Shown here one piece after another: positions 1 through 11,904 of a stretch of 64,000 nt of DNA (within the stretch, counting starts at the first letter, position 1; the number at the start of each line of letters is the position of its first letter). A program made the position numbers and the translations under genes. Origin of the DNA: Crocodylus rhombifer (taxonomy: Eukaryota > Chordata > Crocodylia > Crocodylidae); contig JAVSML010025535.1 in assembly GCA_038503035.1 (NCBI GenBank), positions 1,111,240-1,175,239 on the forward strand. Direction: 5' to 3'. The notes under the pieces were generated by a model. It was given only the letters and a program-made list of their open reading frames with translations. It had not been told where the DNA came from and ran no database searches.

Positions 1-1846
1 TGTGATCTCTTACCAACATAACTACAGAGTTAGTTTTCATTAGATGTTCTAGACATGTAAAGGAGACAACTACAAGAATCTGTCTAAACCCTGAGTGTAT
101 AGAAAAGGGTATTTGCATTAGCATAGGAGTGTCTCAATCTGTGCTCATAGTTCTGGATAAAAAGGAGAAAAACCTTCTGAGAAGGCCAAAAGTTACACCA
201 AGTTTACATAGCTATCACAAAACGTATGTGACAATGAAAATGTTATTTGAGATTGCTGCCTCATTTCCATAATTAATTGAGTTGCACATTGCTACATTGA
301 CTAACATTAAAGGATCATACTCCAAGATCATTTGTAATGATGTAAATCTGGAATTATTACATTGTTGTCTGTTAAATTACTTCAGCTGTATACCAATAAG
401 CCATGCAGTGCTCTTTCCTCTGCTGTACTGGACTGCCCAAAATTACATTAATTATTACTTTTTCACCTTAAATTTGCAAGAGTCAGAAAAGAACACCATC
501 TGGTATTTCTTCAGGACCAGGTTGTGATTTTTTAATTTACAACGATGAGCAGTTATTCTTACAAGAAAACCCATCAATTTCCATTGGGAGGCCTGTCTGA
601 GTAGTGTTCACCAGTGAATGTTAGTGATTTGCATTCCAGCCCTCCCTTAAATGTAATTGCCAAGCTGAAGAACTGCACAATTAAATTAGATCTGGTTCTG
701 GAAGGCAGGGTCCCTTCACACAAAAACCATCTTGCTGCATAAGAATGCACATGCGTGAATGAAGTATAGCATAGCTCATGACTAGCCTGGATTCAGTTAC
801 TAGCATCTGGCTGTGTGGCTGCATCTACATCTCTTACAAAGTATTTGCTGTCACACAGTAGTGCACTTCATTATATGGGGGATGATCCATTTTTATTGGA
901 ATTCTCCCCCATAAAGCTGAATTGATCAGAAAAAAAAATATCAACTTGCTTATATTTTTAAACATAATCCATGATTTGTTGAAAAACATTTTGAGTATAT
1001 AACTGCAAAGCAGGTTGCTCATGCGTACTTACATACACACTGTGAACTAGGACTACTCATATGTGAGCAATACTTTTCCCTCATTAGGGAATGTTGAATT
1101 TCACAATACTCATAATCTTCTAAACCCAGGACTTCATGGGGGTTTTTGGTTAAAAAAATTGAACAAATACTTTATCTATTTAAAATGATTCCATGAACTT
1201 TAGCAAAGCTAAAGCCTGCTAGCTGTATACATTCCTATAAATTGTGTTGACCTTATTTCACACACCAAAGCATGAGAATTTTGCAAAATACAAACAAGTT
1301 CAGTAGTAAGTTTAAGTGAATAGAGAAATAACAATAATAAAAAATCCATGTTTAATTAACTGGTTAAAGATGTATGAAGACCAAATACTTCCCAAAGGAT
1401 AAAGGTTTTTACTAGAGTGTGGGTTGTAGAAGACATTTTTTTCCATTAACTGAATGGACAAGAAAATTTGATGGCTGAATAGGTGGTATGGAAATGGTAC
1501 TTAGGTTCCTGGGATGATGATAATCTATTTCACTTATGCATTCAATAGATGCTAGATGCTGTACAAATATAAAAGGAGGCATTGTTCTTGCCTGAAAATA
1601 CTTGCCATCTGGATGGCACACACAGGCAAAGGATAGGGGAAAAGGATACATCATGGGAATGAGATCTGAGTAGAACAGGCACATGGCAGGTTAGTTTCCT
1701 GTCCCCAATGGCCTCTCTTCCAAATCACTGGTAAGTCCTTTTGCACCAATGCAGCCTTCATGCTCCATGCACTGTAAAGGCATGCCTGGCTGGTTATAAG
1801 CAAAGTTTGCTTAGAGCTAATGCACTGAGAGGAGCACAGATCTTAC
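1..1846 (-). other. BMP10: BMP10 intron 1 (partial)
   Basis: This is AT-rich sequence downstream of the exon 1 donor on the minus strand. Frames here are short and none resembles the remainder of the BMP10 propeptide or the cysteine-knot domain, so I read the whole stretch as intron. The acceptor and exon 2 would lie at lower coordinates than the window. No repeat was recognised with confidence. Confidence 0.8.
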
Positions 1847-2180
1847 CTTCATTCTTGAAGCTTCTAATAATATTTGCTGATGGCATTGAGGTACTGTCAG
1901 TGGCGAACCTGTTGTACAGCTCTAACATGTACTCTGGAGGGTCCACCTTGGCAGTGTCATACAGCGGAATATCAGAGAGGTTCAGTGTCTTCAGGAACTC
2001 ATTTTTCATGTTCTGAAGCAATGCGCTGAAATCAACACCGTCCTGCTCTGAAAGAACCTCATCGAAGAGGGGGACATCTTCCTCCAGGGAAGACTGCTCC
2101 AGGCTCATGATGGGACTGCAAGCTGCCAGGTGAACCAAGAAGTAGAGGGCTGCCCACAGTGGAAGGGCAACAGAATCCAT
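1847..2180 (-). CDS. BMP10: BMP10 coding exon 1 (signal peptide and N-terminal propeptide)
   Basis: This exon encodes the start of bone morphogenetic protein 10, a secreted TGF-beta-family ligand that in other vertebrates is made mainly by the heart and signals through ALK1/BMPR2-type receptors. I recognise it from the propeptide: SPIMSLEQS after the signal peptide, [32 protein letters not shown] and [14 protein letters not shown]. Residues 1-21 are a hydrophobic signal peptide with likely cleavage before SPIM. The ATG at 2180-2178 has a good context (G at -3, G at +4). The open frame continues to 1794, but that extension is intron read-through: a strong donor, GAAG|GTAAGA, ends the exon at 1847 in phase 1. 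This matches the position where the family continues with Asp. Exon 2 (rest of the propeptide, RxxR cleavage site, cystine-knot ligand) is not visible in bases 1-1846 and lies outside the window. No frameshift or stop is present. Confidence 0.95.
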
Positions 2181-2237
2181 TACTTCTCTCTAGTCTCCAA
2201 CCAGACTCAACAAGGTTTAACTCTCGTGTGGGCTAAG

Positions 2238-2256
2238 TGGCTATTTTATCTTCTGG
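2238..2256 (-). promoter_or_regulatory. Candidate TATA-like / GATA-type element upstream of BMP10
   Basis: On the minus strand the sequence AGATAAAATAG (2251-2241) lies about 60-70 bases upstream of the BMP10 ATG. It can be read as a TATA-like box and it contains an AGATAA GATA-factor motif, which would suit a cardiac gene. The transcription start is unknown, and a single short AT-rich motif is weak evidence. Confidence 0.25.
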
Positions 2257-2785
2257 ACTGTATGCAGCTTGTGTCACAGAGAGATGACAAGTTTGGAAGC
2301 CCTTGCCTGAAGCTTGTGATCAGTTCTCTCTCTCCCTCGCTCCCTTTCTCACTCCCTCTCAGCCCCCTCCTCCCCAAAACTAGGTCTCAGTAATTGGATA
2401 TAACATGCTTTCGCCTATGGTAGCCTTGCCTCTCTTATCTCTTGTAGTGTAAGCTGTGCACCAGATTTCTGTTGCTATCTCACAATCCCCCTCTCCCTTA
2501 ATGAGCATTTTGTAAACATTTTGCTAAAGGACACTATAAGATAGGACCATTTTCGCCTTGGACATGATCAGCCTTTTCTTTACCCCACTCAACTGACTTG
2601 CATATGGCCAACTTCCATGCATGCCACAGTGTTGTGATTTCATGCTATCATGCAAATGCCACATAGCTTTAGGCTTCATACCAGCACTAAACAAAAGCCC
2701 CGCTAAGGTACCAAGGATTAACAGGGTTACACCAATGTCCTCTATCAAGCCTGTGTTGGAAACAATGCTTCCAGTTCAAGGCTTG
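2257..2785. other. BMP10 upstream flank, nothing recognised
   Basis: There is a short CT-rich tract near 2325-2375. I otherwise see no gene or identifiable repeat. Confidence 0.5.
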
Positions 2786-2915
2786 TCTTAGATTGTAGCC
2801 TCTTTGGGGCAGAAGCTGGCCTTTTGTTCTATACTGATACAGCCCCTAGCACAATGGAGTCTTGGTCCATTGTGGGTCCATGGCTTGGCCTCCTAAGAGC
2901 CAAAAAAGTAGAAAG
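2786..2915 (+). mobile_element. Ancient LINE 3' end, L3/CR1-L3 type
   Basis: The string resembles the old amniote repeat tail that reads roughly 'ttgtagcctctttggggcag ... ttttgttct ... cagcccctagcacaatgg ... tggtcc'. It is diverged and short, with no coding remnant. The assignment comes from remembered consensus, not alignment. Confidence 0.45.
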
Positions 2916-3847
2916 GATCAATAACAATTCAAGTGCTGGAGAGATGCAGTGGAACTGGTGTGAGCTAACTGTCAAGGTGCATAGAGCTTGGTAGTTGTGC
3001 AGTCCTGTCAAGCTAGAGATCCACTGTAGAACAGGATCTTGTGGGTCAGGGTGAACTCAGGTCAGGGAAGGAGCAGGGCAAGAGCAATCTGGGCTGAGGT
3101 TCCCCTCTCTTTCATATAGGTACTGTGCAGCTGTAGTGATGCCTGTAGGCCTGGCCCTCTATGGGAGAATGGCAGTTAGATATTCTTTAGTAGCAGCTAA
3201 TTTACCACTGCACCACTGTTCCCATTCAAACCAAACCATAACACTAGCAAAATGGCAATGAGTTCTGTGCTCATGAGCATCATAGAAGAACTTACAAATA
3301 AAGCCTGAAGGGAGGTCTGGAACATTTACAAATGGCTTATAAAACCTTTGTCTTTATCTCTCATGCCCGGCTTGCCAGTTTCAATTTACTGGCCAACTAT
3401 ATTCCACTGAGTGTCAGCACCCAATCACCAATCAATGAGCTTTTTTTTATAATTGTTTTAAAACCCAACCTGAAGACCCACAAAATGCCTTCAATTCACA
3501 CACATAACCTTCAGTTGCACCAATACTGGTGGCTCACTAAACAGTAACTAGAACTGGCTGAAAAATGCAACGACAACAACAACAACAATAATTCCAAATG
3601 TTTAAGTTGATCTTCATGTTTTCAAAAAAATTTGAGCACTGCACCCAAAAAAGGGTAGCTGAAGTTCTTCCACAAGATCAAGTAGTAACAAATCCACCAC
3701 TATCTGAGATATCACAGCTGTCTCAAAAATGACCCAAGAGGGCACAAGGGACTTGTTAATAGTAGCAGTTAGAGATCAAAATTTTGCTCCCAAAGCATAG
3801 TCATTTCCCTCCTGAGGCAAAGAGGAATCATTGCTTATACAACTCTA
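2916..3847. other. Intergenic, short CAA microsatellite only
   Basis: A short (CAA)n tract sits near 3570-3590. Nothing else is recognised. Confidence 0.5.
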
Positions 3848-4045
3848 AAGGTGCATCTACATGAGATGCTAAATGCACAGTAGCCTAATGATATTGTGCA
3901 GTAGCATCACAAAAAAGGCATGCACTGGTACTAATGTGCAGTAGTGCCTGTTACTGCTCATTGATTTAGTACTTGGTTTTACAAGTACTAAACTTAATGC
4001 TTAATAAGTACAACATATTAATGAAGGTTTAGATGTGCCCTAAGT
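3848..4045. mobile_element. Palindromic MITE (TCTACATG family), copy 1
   Basis: The ends are inverted: ggtgcatctacatgagatg on the left, and on the right the complement of gggcacatctaaac. The interior is rich in TGCACAGTAG/TTAATGC-type words. A central hairpin, TTTAGTACTTG (about 3965-3975) with CAAGTACTAAA, is symmetrical. The same plan recurs at 48898, 49226 and 49863. It carries no coding capacity, so it is a non-autonomous DNA element. Confidence 0.55.
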
Positions 4046-6960
4046 CCTCTAAAATGACTGCATGCAAGGACTACAAAGTCTGACCTAAATTGCAAAGCTC
4101 CATTGTTTTTCTGAGGTTTCTCCAACTCTATGAATCTGTGACGGTTCTACACATCTCTAGCATTCACTCCACCTGTTATAAATTCCTGCTAGACCTAGTG
4201 TTTCTTTTTTCTAGACCAAGATCTTCACTGGTGTGTAAGCACAAGTCAAGCTGACTTCATTAGAGTTGCATTCACTCAATCCAGCTGTGAATTGGGGCTT
4301 TTACTTGTAATTAGATTATTTTCATGGAGAAAATGTATTAACAATTAAGACTTGAGCAATACATATACGTGGCCCTTTATTCTCTCACTCTACTAAAGTA
4401 CCTTTCTTCTTCCAAACCAGCAGTACTTCACAATGAAAGGTTAACCCAATTATCAAAGTACTTTTTTATTACATATGGCCTCAAATAAGAACTGGACTGT
4501 CCTGAATTGGGAAGAAAATTCAAATCTGAATCCACATTTCATAGCTATCTATAAAGCCAAATGATCTCTCTAACTTCAGCCCTGACTCATATTTATGTTT
4601 TGTGGTTCCCTGGATCTGAATGCACAAAAAAGTTGGGCACTTCTGGCTCCAGCCCATCTCAATTTTTTGGCTAAATGGCAAAAAGTTCAACCCTTCTTTT
4701 TTCATGGACTCATCTCCTGACTGGGCTACCCTCAGGGGTGACTTTATATCCACAAGGACAATAAGACAGAGGCAATCAGAAGTAATCACTTGTTTTTAAA
4801 GATGTGGGAACATTTTATGTTGCAAAATAACCCTTCACAGATTTACCTATTGTAGCACTTGGCTCTTCCAAATAGAAGATCTTTAAAGAGGTTTGGAAAA
4901 ATGCTCTGAAAGACCCAGCAGATTTGCAGCAAGACATATTAGAGGTGTTTTCAAATATTTTGGTTTATTCCAGAGATGTCAAATATTGCCCATACTCTGG
5001 GCGTGTCCTGTAACTTGCCAGAAGTCTGAGAGTTTGCTCTGATTTTACAGAGAAATGCACATACTTTTATGTTTAGGAGCTGAGCATTTACCAAGAGGTT
5101 TTTCACACTCTCATGCTCGTAAACTGGATTTCATGGTTCCATATATTATATTTGCCCCTTGGCCACCCTTTCAGACAAACAGTTCTTTCAGTCAGGCTGG
5201 GGTTAATTCAGAGTAGATGAAATTAATGGAGTTATTCCATTGTAACTGAAATAAGAATCTGGCCTGCTGTGAAATGTTGGCTTACTTGGTGACCAAATGG
5301 CAAAGCATGTAATTAACTATAAAGTTTCATGCCCAGTGGACCAAAATGCATACATTAGAGCTGGAGCACAGAAGGTAATCTGACATACATTTCATAAACC
5401 CCCACTCAATACCTAATTAGTTGCAGAACTACTGCTGAGACATTCCAACCCTCTTTGCAATTCCTCTCCTGTTGGATAACTTTGTGAGCAACAGCACACC
5501 CAAGGGCAATGCCTTCTATGCAGAAAGCCACCAGTGAGTTTCTTTTCACATACAGCTCAGTCCTTGTGTAGCTATTGATGATTTTCTAGATGCATAATAT
5601 TACTCAATTGCAACTAGTGTTCCCTGTTTTCCTTTGCTTGCAAGCTGGGGAAATTAAGAGATGCAGCCTTTTTGCTGACTTAAAATGCTGCATTGGGCAG
5701 TGTAACAGTAAGGTTGTAATATTTTTTCTCTTTCTTCATCTACCTTATACTTTATCTTGTGGCACAGTGAGAAGAAAAGGAAACCTCCCCTGAACTAAAC
5801 CTAGTAAAATCGCTACTGAATAGACTATCCCTGCTAACTGTAGAGGAATATATTAAGAATCATCAATACATGATACATCAAGCTGGCAGATCTGGATGTG
5901 GATTTGTTTTTGATCATGTGGGGAGACCAAAGTTGCATTCAGAAGGGCCTGGATTTCATGGGTAGCATCCTAGCACAGCTACTGATGGTCTGTCTTGCAA
6001 TCTGAGCTTCTTTTTAGGTCCTGTCATGAGGAACTGTTCCAAAAAATTTACAGCACCTTTTTCAGTTTTTCTTAATTTTTTTTTTTTATTATTATTATTT
6101 TTGGAGTCAGTAGAACACTGAAACCATCCAGAAAAAGCAGTGAAAGCTGATAGATTTTCTACCAAAAACCAAAAACCAAGTCCCAGTCTGCAAAGATATT
6201 ACAGGTCTCAACATTTTTAAAATTCAGACCTGTCAGATTTTAAACACAGGAAGGAGTTTGGATGCAAGAATCTTGGGTCAAGACCCATCTCTTATCAGAA
6301 TAATGGAAAGCATACGACACACTGTTCCATGAGCACAAAGGAGCAGCATGAGCCAGAATGATCCAATGACTGCCATGTGATTTGAAGTTTTCTAAAATAT
6401 GTGTATGAAATTATTAAGAAAATTCCCCACAATGGGCTCTGTAGGAAGATAACTGCAGCATGAGGTAGCTGTTGGAAGCGATATGAGAGATAAAGAAGAG
6501 TGTGACACTGACAGTGTGATGAGCTTGCAATGGAATAACTAAAATTAGTTTCCATTCCTACATCTCACTAAGGCCCTATTCACATCTGTCATGCTTCATG
6601 GTTGCTCTGGGTTTCCTTTCCATAAATGGAACAGGTTTCGGTCCTGTTTTTTCATGTCACTGGAAACAGGAAAGATGGTATTGGGTGGGGAGGGGGGGAG
6701 TGGAGAAGGATTGAGAGAGAGAGATGCAACAGTGTGTTACAATAGGAGTGAGCAGGAAAAAGTCAGAAGCAAGGAAGTCGGTGCGTGGCCATGTTGACAG
6801 AAAGGGATTTATGCAGAGTGCTGTATAACATGGGCTTGTAGTGTCCCTTAGAAAAAAACAGGGAGGCTTTCATCAACAGATTTAGCAGAAAGTGCCACAT
6901 TTTCACAGGCAAAGCCACATGTGAGAAGGATGGGGAATGTGCTCTAGGGAACAAAGCACT
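4046..6960. other. Intergenic, nothing recognised
   Basis: This is AT-rich unique-looking sequence with a T/ATT-rich run near 6070-6100 and a G-rich/GA-rich tract at 6687-6722. Open frames are short and lack family features. Confidence 0.5.
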
Positions 6961-6964
6961 TGAC

Positions 6965-7178
6965 TGAAAGTCATGGTATTGGGGTTGTTCTGGCTGTTTG
7001 CATGACCTATGGCAACTCACTTCACTTCTCTGTGCCTCCTTTTCCCTTCCTACTTTTCATCTGTTTAAGTGGTAAATTCTTTTTTTCTACAGTACCCAGT
7101 GCAAGGCGGCCCTCATCCAGGCTGAGGACTCTAGGTGCTAGAGTAATGCAAATAAATACGAAGAACAATAAATCCTCA
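6965..7178 (+). mobile_element. MIR/CORE-type SINE with L3-like tail
   Basis: The central MIR core is readable ('...tgacctatggcaactcacttcacttctctgtgcctc...catctgt'). It is followed by a tail resembling the same ancient 3' end as at 2786 ('cccagtgcaaggc...gctgaggactctaggtgctagagtaatgcaaataaata'). The copy is old and diverged. Confidence 0.6.
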
Positions 7179-7439
7179 GGCCAGCAGAGAGTCTGAGTAT
7201 ATGAGGTAGTGTTATAATGGGTGTGAGAGGAAATTCTGAGGGCTTTCATATACAGGAACACTCGGGAAAATCAATGCATGGTAACTAAATGTGTACATTT
7301 AGAGTGGACTAATTAAACTAAATTAAATGCCTGCATGGATACTCTTATTCAGAACTCAAGCTGCCTTCAACTTATTGAACTTAGTTTACTTTGGAAGCAA
7401 ATTCATTTAAGATAGATTAAGGCTGCTTTAATTGTGTAT

Positions 7440-7520
7440 GAGAGGATCTACATGGAGGTTTACTACAATATCACTAAACCACTTTAAAGGTTAATTCTGG
7501 TGATTTTGAGTGTCTCCATG
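7440..7520. repeat. Possible MITE terminal pair
   Basis: atctacatggaggtttac (from 7449) and the complement of gtttacatggagacac (ending near 7513) face each other. This is reminiscent of the TCTACATG MITE ends elsewhere in the window, but very short. Confidence 0.3.
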
Positions 7521-8585
7521 TAAACAAAGACCCCTTGAGAAAGAGAGGCATGTGGTCAGTTCCAAGAAGATGGGGATAGGGAAGGGGGACTATGCTTTGG
7601 GCTACACACAAACCAGGGACAGGGACAGAACAATGGTTCTTCAAGGACACCGATTGCTCTGTCTCCCATACTCTCTTCCCAAATCATGTGCTACTAGTTA
7701 TAGCTTTCCTAGAAGCAGACTAGTTGGAACAAAATCAGGATCTTTGGTAGCTGCAGTAGGGGAGCTAGGATCTATCCCTCATGCCTATTAGAGGTATTAC
7801 CAAGTATTAATAATTGCCCAGTATTAAGACTTGAGCTTGATCTGCATATTATATTTATATTAATATTTATTCTTCATTTCTCAGCAATCTGCTCCATGGT
7901 CCATTGCTTTGAAAGAGCTAGCAAGTAGCAGACAGAAATGGAGATGAGATGAGCTGGGAAGCCCAGATAGAGGAATGCCCCACACAGCAAATTTTTCTTA
8001 GAGGGATGGCTGTTGTTAGTCTTGGGCCACACACATTTACTGTAAACATGTTGCTGAGCTGCTATAACAAAGATTTAAAGGGCTCCCAGGATGTCCATTT
8101 CCATAGTTATGTGGAAGAGTTGCTGTTTTGTACACCATTTCCTCTGTTGTTGTTTTAACAACCCATTACCTGTTTAGTCTCGGGAATCCAACCCCAGTGA
8201 GAGAACCGTGCAGTTACCATCAAAGCTGGATGCTTAAAGTCTTCATATAAATTATTATGGCTTAATAGAAGAATGACAGAAACCATCTCTTTCTTATCAC
8301 TCCTGCCGGAAGGTTTAGTATTAATTTTTTAAAGTCCTTACTAAGCCCTGATCCAGCAAAGCACTTATACCCATAGTTAACTGGTAAGCACATCTGTAAC
8401 AGTGAAGCCATTTGCTAGATTGGCACCTTGTTCATGCAATCTAATGGTTCCAGTCATGCATGCGAGTGTGTGTGATGGAAAAACATCATTTTAAATTTCA
8501 CCCCCGTACTCTTTGCAGATGTTCACAAGTCCATGCCCTTCCATTGAAGACCTTTTACTGTTTTTAACAAGGAAGAAGCCATGGT
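7521..8585. other. Intergenic, nothing recognised
   Basis: No gene or clear repeat is seen. Open frames here are under 95 codons and look random. Confidence 0.5.
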
Positions 8586-8587
8586 AC

Positions 8588-8790
8588 AGTGCTCACAGCA
8601 AACTGCTGGGAGCCAGAATTCTGGTTCTGCTGTTGCTACCAGTGAAATGCTGTCTAGCGTAGGGCAAGTCAGTTGAATCCCAACCTCTGTGAATTGTGTC
8701 TAATAATAATACATCCACCAAGTTAGGTTAAATTAATCAATACCTGCAAAGTGCTCTGAGATCTTCAGATACGAGATGCACTGCTGCATT
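8588..8790 (+). mobile_element. MIR/CORE-type SINE
   Basis: The order of MIR landmarks is preserved: 'ggagccagaattctggttctgctg', then '...tgctgtctagcgtagggcaagtcagtt', then 'taataataata' and 'ctgcaaagtgctctgagatcttc'. It is diverged but collinear with the consensus as I remember it. Confidence 0.65.
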
Positions 8791-9404
8791 GACAAGCTAA
8801 CATAAAATGAATATAGTGTGTTGCTTCATTATGCTTTAACTATTTTCACTCCAGTGCCTTGGCAAGTTGGCAGACAGGAGTGTCTTGTGAAGCGTGGATG
8901 GCAGTTTATCTTATTGAGAGCATGGAACAAGCCCTTAGCAGGATCTGGTGTTAAAGGGCTCTACTTATCTGAAATAGTGGCAGAACGCCCTGGCTTTGCT
9001 CTCAGTGTAGTGCCCCCAGGGACACCACTTCATGTGTTACTGTCAAACACCTCCTAATATACTCAGAGCAAATTTCTGAACCATGGGAGCTTCTCCAGAG
9101 GAAAACTGCACCTATTTCTCATGCAGAAGATGGAGAAGTTCACTGCCTGCTGCTGGGGGCTCTAGCATCTGATTCAGCAGTGTGCTTCTGTATAAATTAA
9201 GTGGCATTATTTTTGTTCCAATTTAAGACATACATTTTAGCTAGTCTAGTTTTTCCACCTATTCCAATATCAGCTATGCACTGGCACTGGCTGGAGAAGA
9301 AAGCTGAACTCCAAACTGCTATTGAGGGGCATCCCAGTTTTGATTACTCTAGCATTAGAGTGATGGAGCTGTGATGGTCCAGGAATTGTGCAAAAAGCAC
9401 AATT
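8791..9404. other. Intergenic, nothing recognised
   Basis: A 79-codon frame (8818-9057) shows no recognisable domain. No repeat was identified. Confidence 0.4.
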
Positions 9405-9500
9405 TCTTAAGGTGATATCTTTTATTGGCCTAACTGCATAGCTGGAATACAGCTAGACAAGCTTTGGAATGCAAGACATTCTTCACCAGGTCACTGATTA
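9405..9500 (-). mobile_element. 3' tail of a retroelement (same tail as the element at 34.4 kb)
   Basis: The string 'ttcttaaggtgatatcttttattggcc...agctagacaagctttggaatgcaagacattcttcaccaggtcactg' lines up with 34428-34520. Read on the minus strand it ends 'ggccaataaaagatatcacctt'. Only the tail is present; no coding part accompanies it. Confidence 0.5.
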
Positions 9501-9852
9501 CTGTAATAATTTGCCATCTAGTGGCCAGTGAATATTACATAAGTTATCTGGTACAATTAGAAGAGAAATAGGTATCATCAGGAGTGGACTGAATATCCCA
9601 TATAATCTATTTTGGGTTGCACTGCAGGGAATTAACTTTTCTAAACACATGCAAAAGCTTACATACATCTTGGGCCAGAGAGTTCCAAACTCTATGCTGA
9701 AACCATAGCACTTATTTTCAATTTTTTGTAAATACTGCCACTTTATTAGGAAAGTTCGTATTTTGTATTGAACATAAGACGTTTCTGTTAGACCCTGACT
9801 CCATGCAGCGTCCAACGACTAGGGAGATGATGGTCCAATTACCCATGGATCC

Positions 9853-10606
9853 TGTTACTCATTAGCCAGAGCAGAGCAGGGAGCAAACACCAGCACACAT
9901 TGCTCACAACAGCTTTATTCAGAATGGAGACAGCTTCGGACTAGCTCCCACACCGATGGAATACGGGGAGCCGCAATGAACAATAGTTTTTTCCTGTATT
10001 TATACACTTTGGTTTATACTTAACATTTACTCTACTTCCGTACCACCTTCTGTTCCACGCATTTCTCCTCGCATCTCAAGCTCCGCCTCTGTTTACTGTT
10101 TGTTTCATTAGCATGAAATTGCCTATGCATTTCATTCATTTACATGCCTTTTTGCTATGAGTCTAAGACCTTGACTTTTCTTCTTTGGTCAATGGGCAGA
10201 TTTTGACTAAAACTTGGAAGCTTCTGGAGTCTTCTTCACCAATCACCATTCACCTTTTTGCATATGATCATTTTGGATTCTGTTACCAATTAGGTGTTGT
10301 TTTTCACATTCCAGTCTGTTTTCTTGTCTCAGGTTATGCCATCTTCCACCCTTTTTTGGGCCCCTCTATCTTATCTCATTCCTTACTGTAGCTGGTTCAC
10401 AGCACACAGACTCGCATAGATTCACTTGCTGCTTTTCTCTCAGAAAATAGCTGACACGGTTAAGATGGTTACTTAGCATAAGCAAATAGCTGGCATGGAT
10501 ATCATTCTGCTTTGTGGTCAGCAGCTCTGCTACGTGACAGGTAAAGCCTTGTATTTAGCTGCAAATGTAGCGCTTCATAATAATCCAAATTATTGTCACC
10601 CTAACA
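9853..10606 (-). mobile_element. Solo LTR of an endogenous retrovirus (ends approximate)
   Basis: Read on the minus strand, the sequence starts TGTTAGGGTGACAATA and ends GAGTAACA. It has a TATA box (TATAAATAC, 10004-9996) followed about 85 bases later by a poly(A) signal (GAATAAAG, around 9914-9920), the spacing expected for a compact R region. TG...CA termini support an LTR. The flanks (gatcc / gttgc) do not form a clean TSD, so the exact ends are uncertain. No internal retroviral sequence adjoins it. Confidence 0.5.
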
Positions 10607-10838
10607 GTTGCCAAGTCATCCATGCCTTCCCTGCCTCCAGGTTAAACTGTTGCAATTTTTTTCCCTAATTAGGCATTCTGCAAACACAGAAATTCCTTCT
10701 ATATCCTATAGATTTTTTTATGTAAAGCCTGGGTACCTGACATTTACCACTCCCTTGCAGCAGTGTGGTCATTTACACCTGGGCAAATTTTGCATAAAGT
10801 GGACAGGTCTATACCAGATATTTGCTGCAGCACTGATT

Positions 10839-11345
10839 AATTAGCTCCACAGTAAAAAGTCACTGTCTACATGTGCAGTTCTATTAGGATGGAGTAAACT
10901 AATTAACTCTGCTGCAGGATAATACTGCCAGACACAAGTACTATCCTATGGCAAGAGTTTACTTCTCTGCCATGCACTTGTAGACACTGATGGGACTGGT
11001 TAGGGCTTGAGGGTGCTTCAGTGTGGGGGCTGCCTGCTGGCTAGCCCTGCACTAAAGCATCCTTGTGCCCCATCCAGCCCCTCTACAGTTTGCTAAGCCA
11101 GGTCAGAGAAGCCCTGGGTTGGCAGGCTGACCCCCAAGGCCCACTGCCAATCAGGGCTGCTCCACCCCACCTCAGCATGCTGCAGTTCCGGTACACATGC
11201 AGTCATGGTACCCAGGAGCAATAAACTCAAGCACAAACTGCACTGAAGTTTATTCAGCTGCATTAATTGCATGTGTAGAAAATGTGTAGAAAATGCTACC
11301 ATGTCAGAAAGATTGTGCTTCATTCCAACTTTGTACCGGGGCAAA
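10839..11345. mobile_element. Palindromic non-autonomous DNA element related to 43225-43640
   Basis: It contains 'ctacatgtgcag...taaactaattaactc' on the left and 'aagtttattcagctgcattaattgcatgtgtag' on the right, with GC-rich middle sequence. The same blocks occur in reverse order at 43225-43640. The outer ends match the tctacatgtgc words of the smaller MITEs. No coding capacity. Confidence 0.45.
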
Positions 11346-11389
11346 TAATTGCACTAAGCGTAAAACGTCAACTATTTTAGTTGCAACGG

Positions 11390-11898
11390 ATGATTAGGGC
11401 TGGAAGGCACATCAGGAGATCAGTGAGTCCAGCTCCCTGCCCAAAGGGCAGGAAGTGAGCAGGGGTCATAAGATCCCAGCAAGATAGAAATCCAAATGTC
11501 TCTTGAAGGCATTCAAAGTAGGTACTTGAACCATCTGTGGCGGCAGTCTATTCCAAACGGTGGGGGCTTGGACAGTAAAGAAGTTCTTCCTTATGTCCAG
11601 CCTGACATGGTCACGGAGAACCTTGTCATCCCTTGGGTCGCTCTGGTGAACAAACGTTCCCCCAGGTCCTGATGAGCACCCCTGATAAACTTATAGGTGG
11701 CCATCAGATCACACCTAAGCCTGCGCTTTTGCAAGCTGAAGAGTCCCATAGCTCTCAGCCTCTCATTGTAAGTCTGTTTTCCTGACCTCTGATCATGCGC
11801 ATGGCTCTCCTCTGGACTCTCTCAAGCTTCTCCACGTCCTTTCTGAATTGTGGAGCCAAAACTGGGCCTCACCAAGGCTGAGTACAACTGGAGAATGA
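11390..11898 (-). mobile_element. CR1 LINE, 3' fragment
   Basis: This is the 3' part of CR1 ORF2 plus the 3' UTR, read on the minus strand. It includes remnants of the C-terminal region (VEKLERVQRRAMRMI-like) with several stops and frame changes. It abuts a second, longer CR1 in the same orientation that begins about 11905. Confidence 0.75.
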
Positions 11899-11904
11899 TG
11901 TCCT

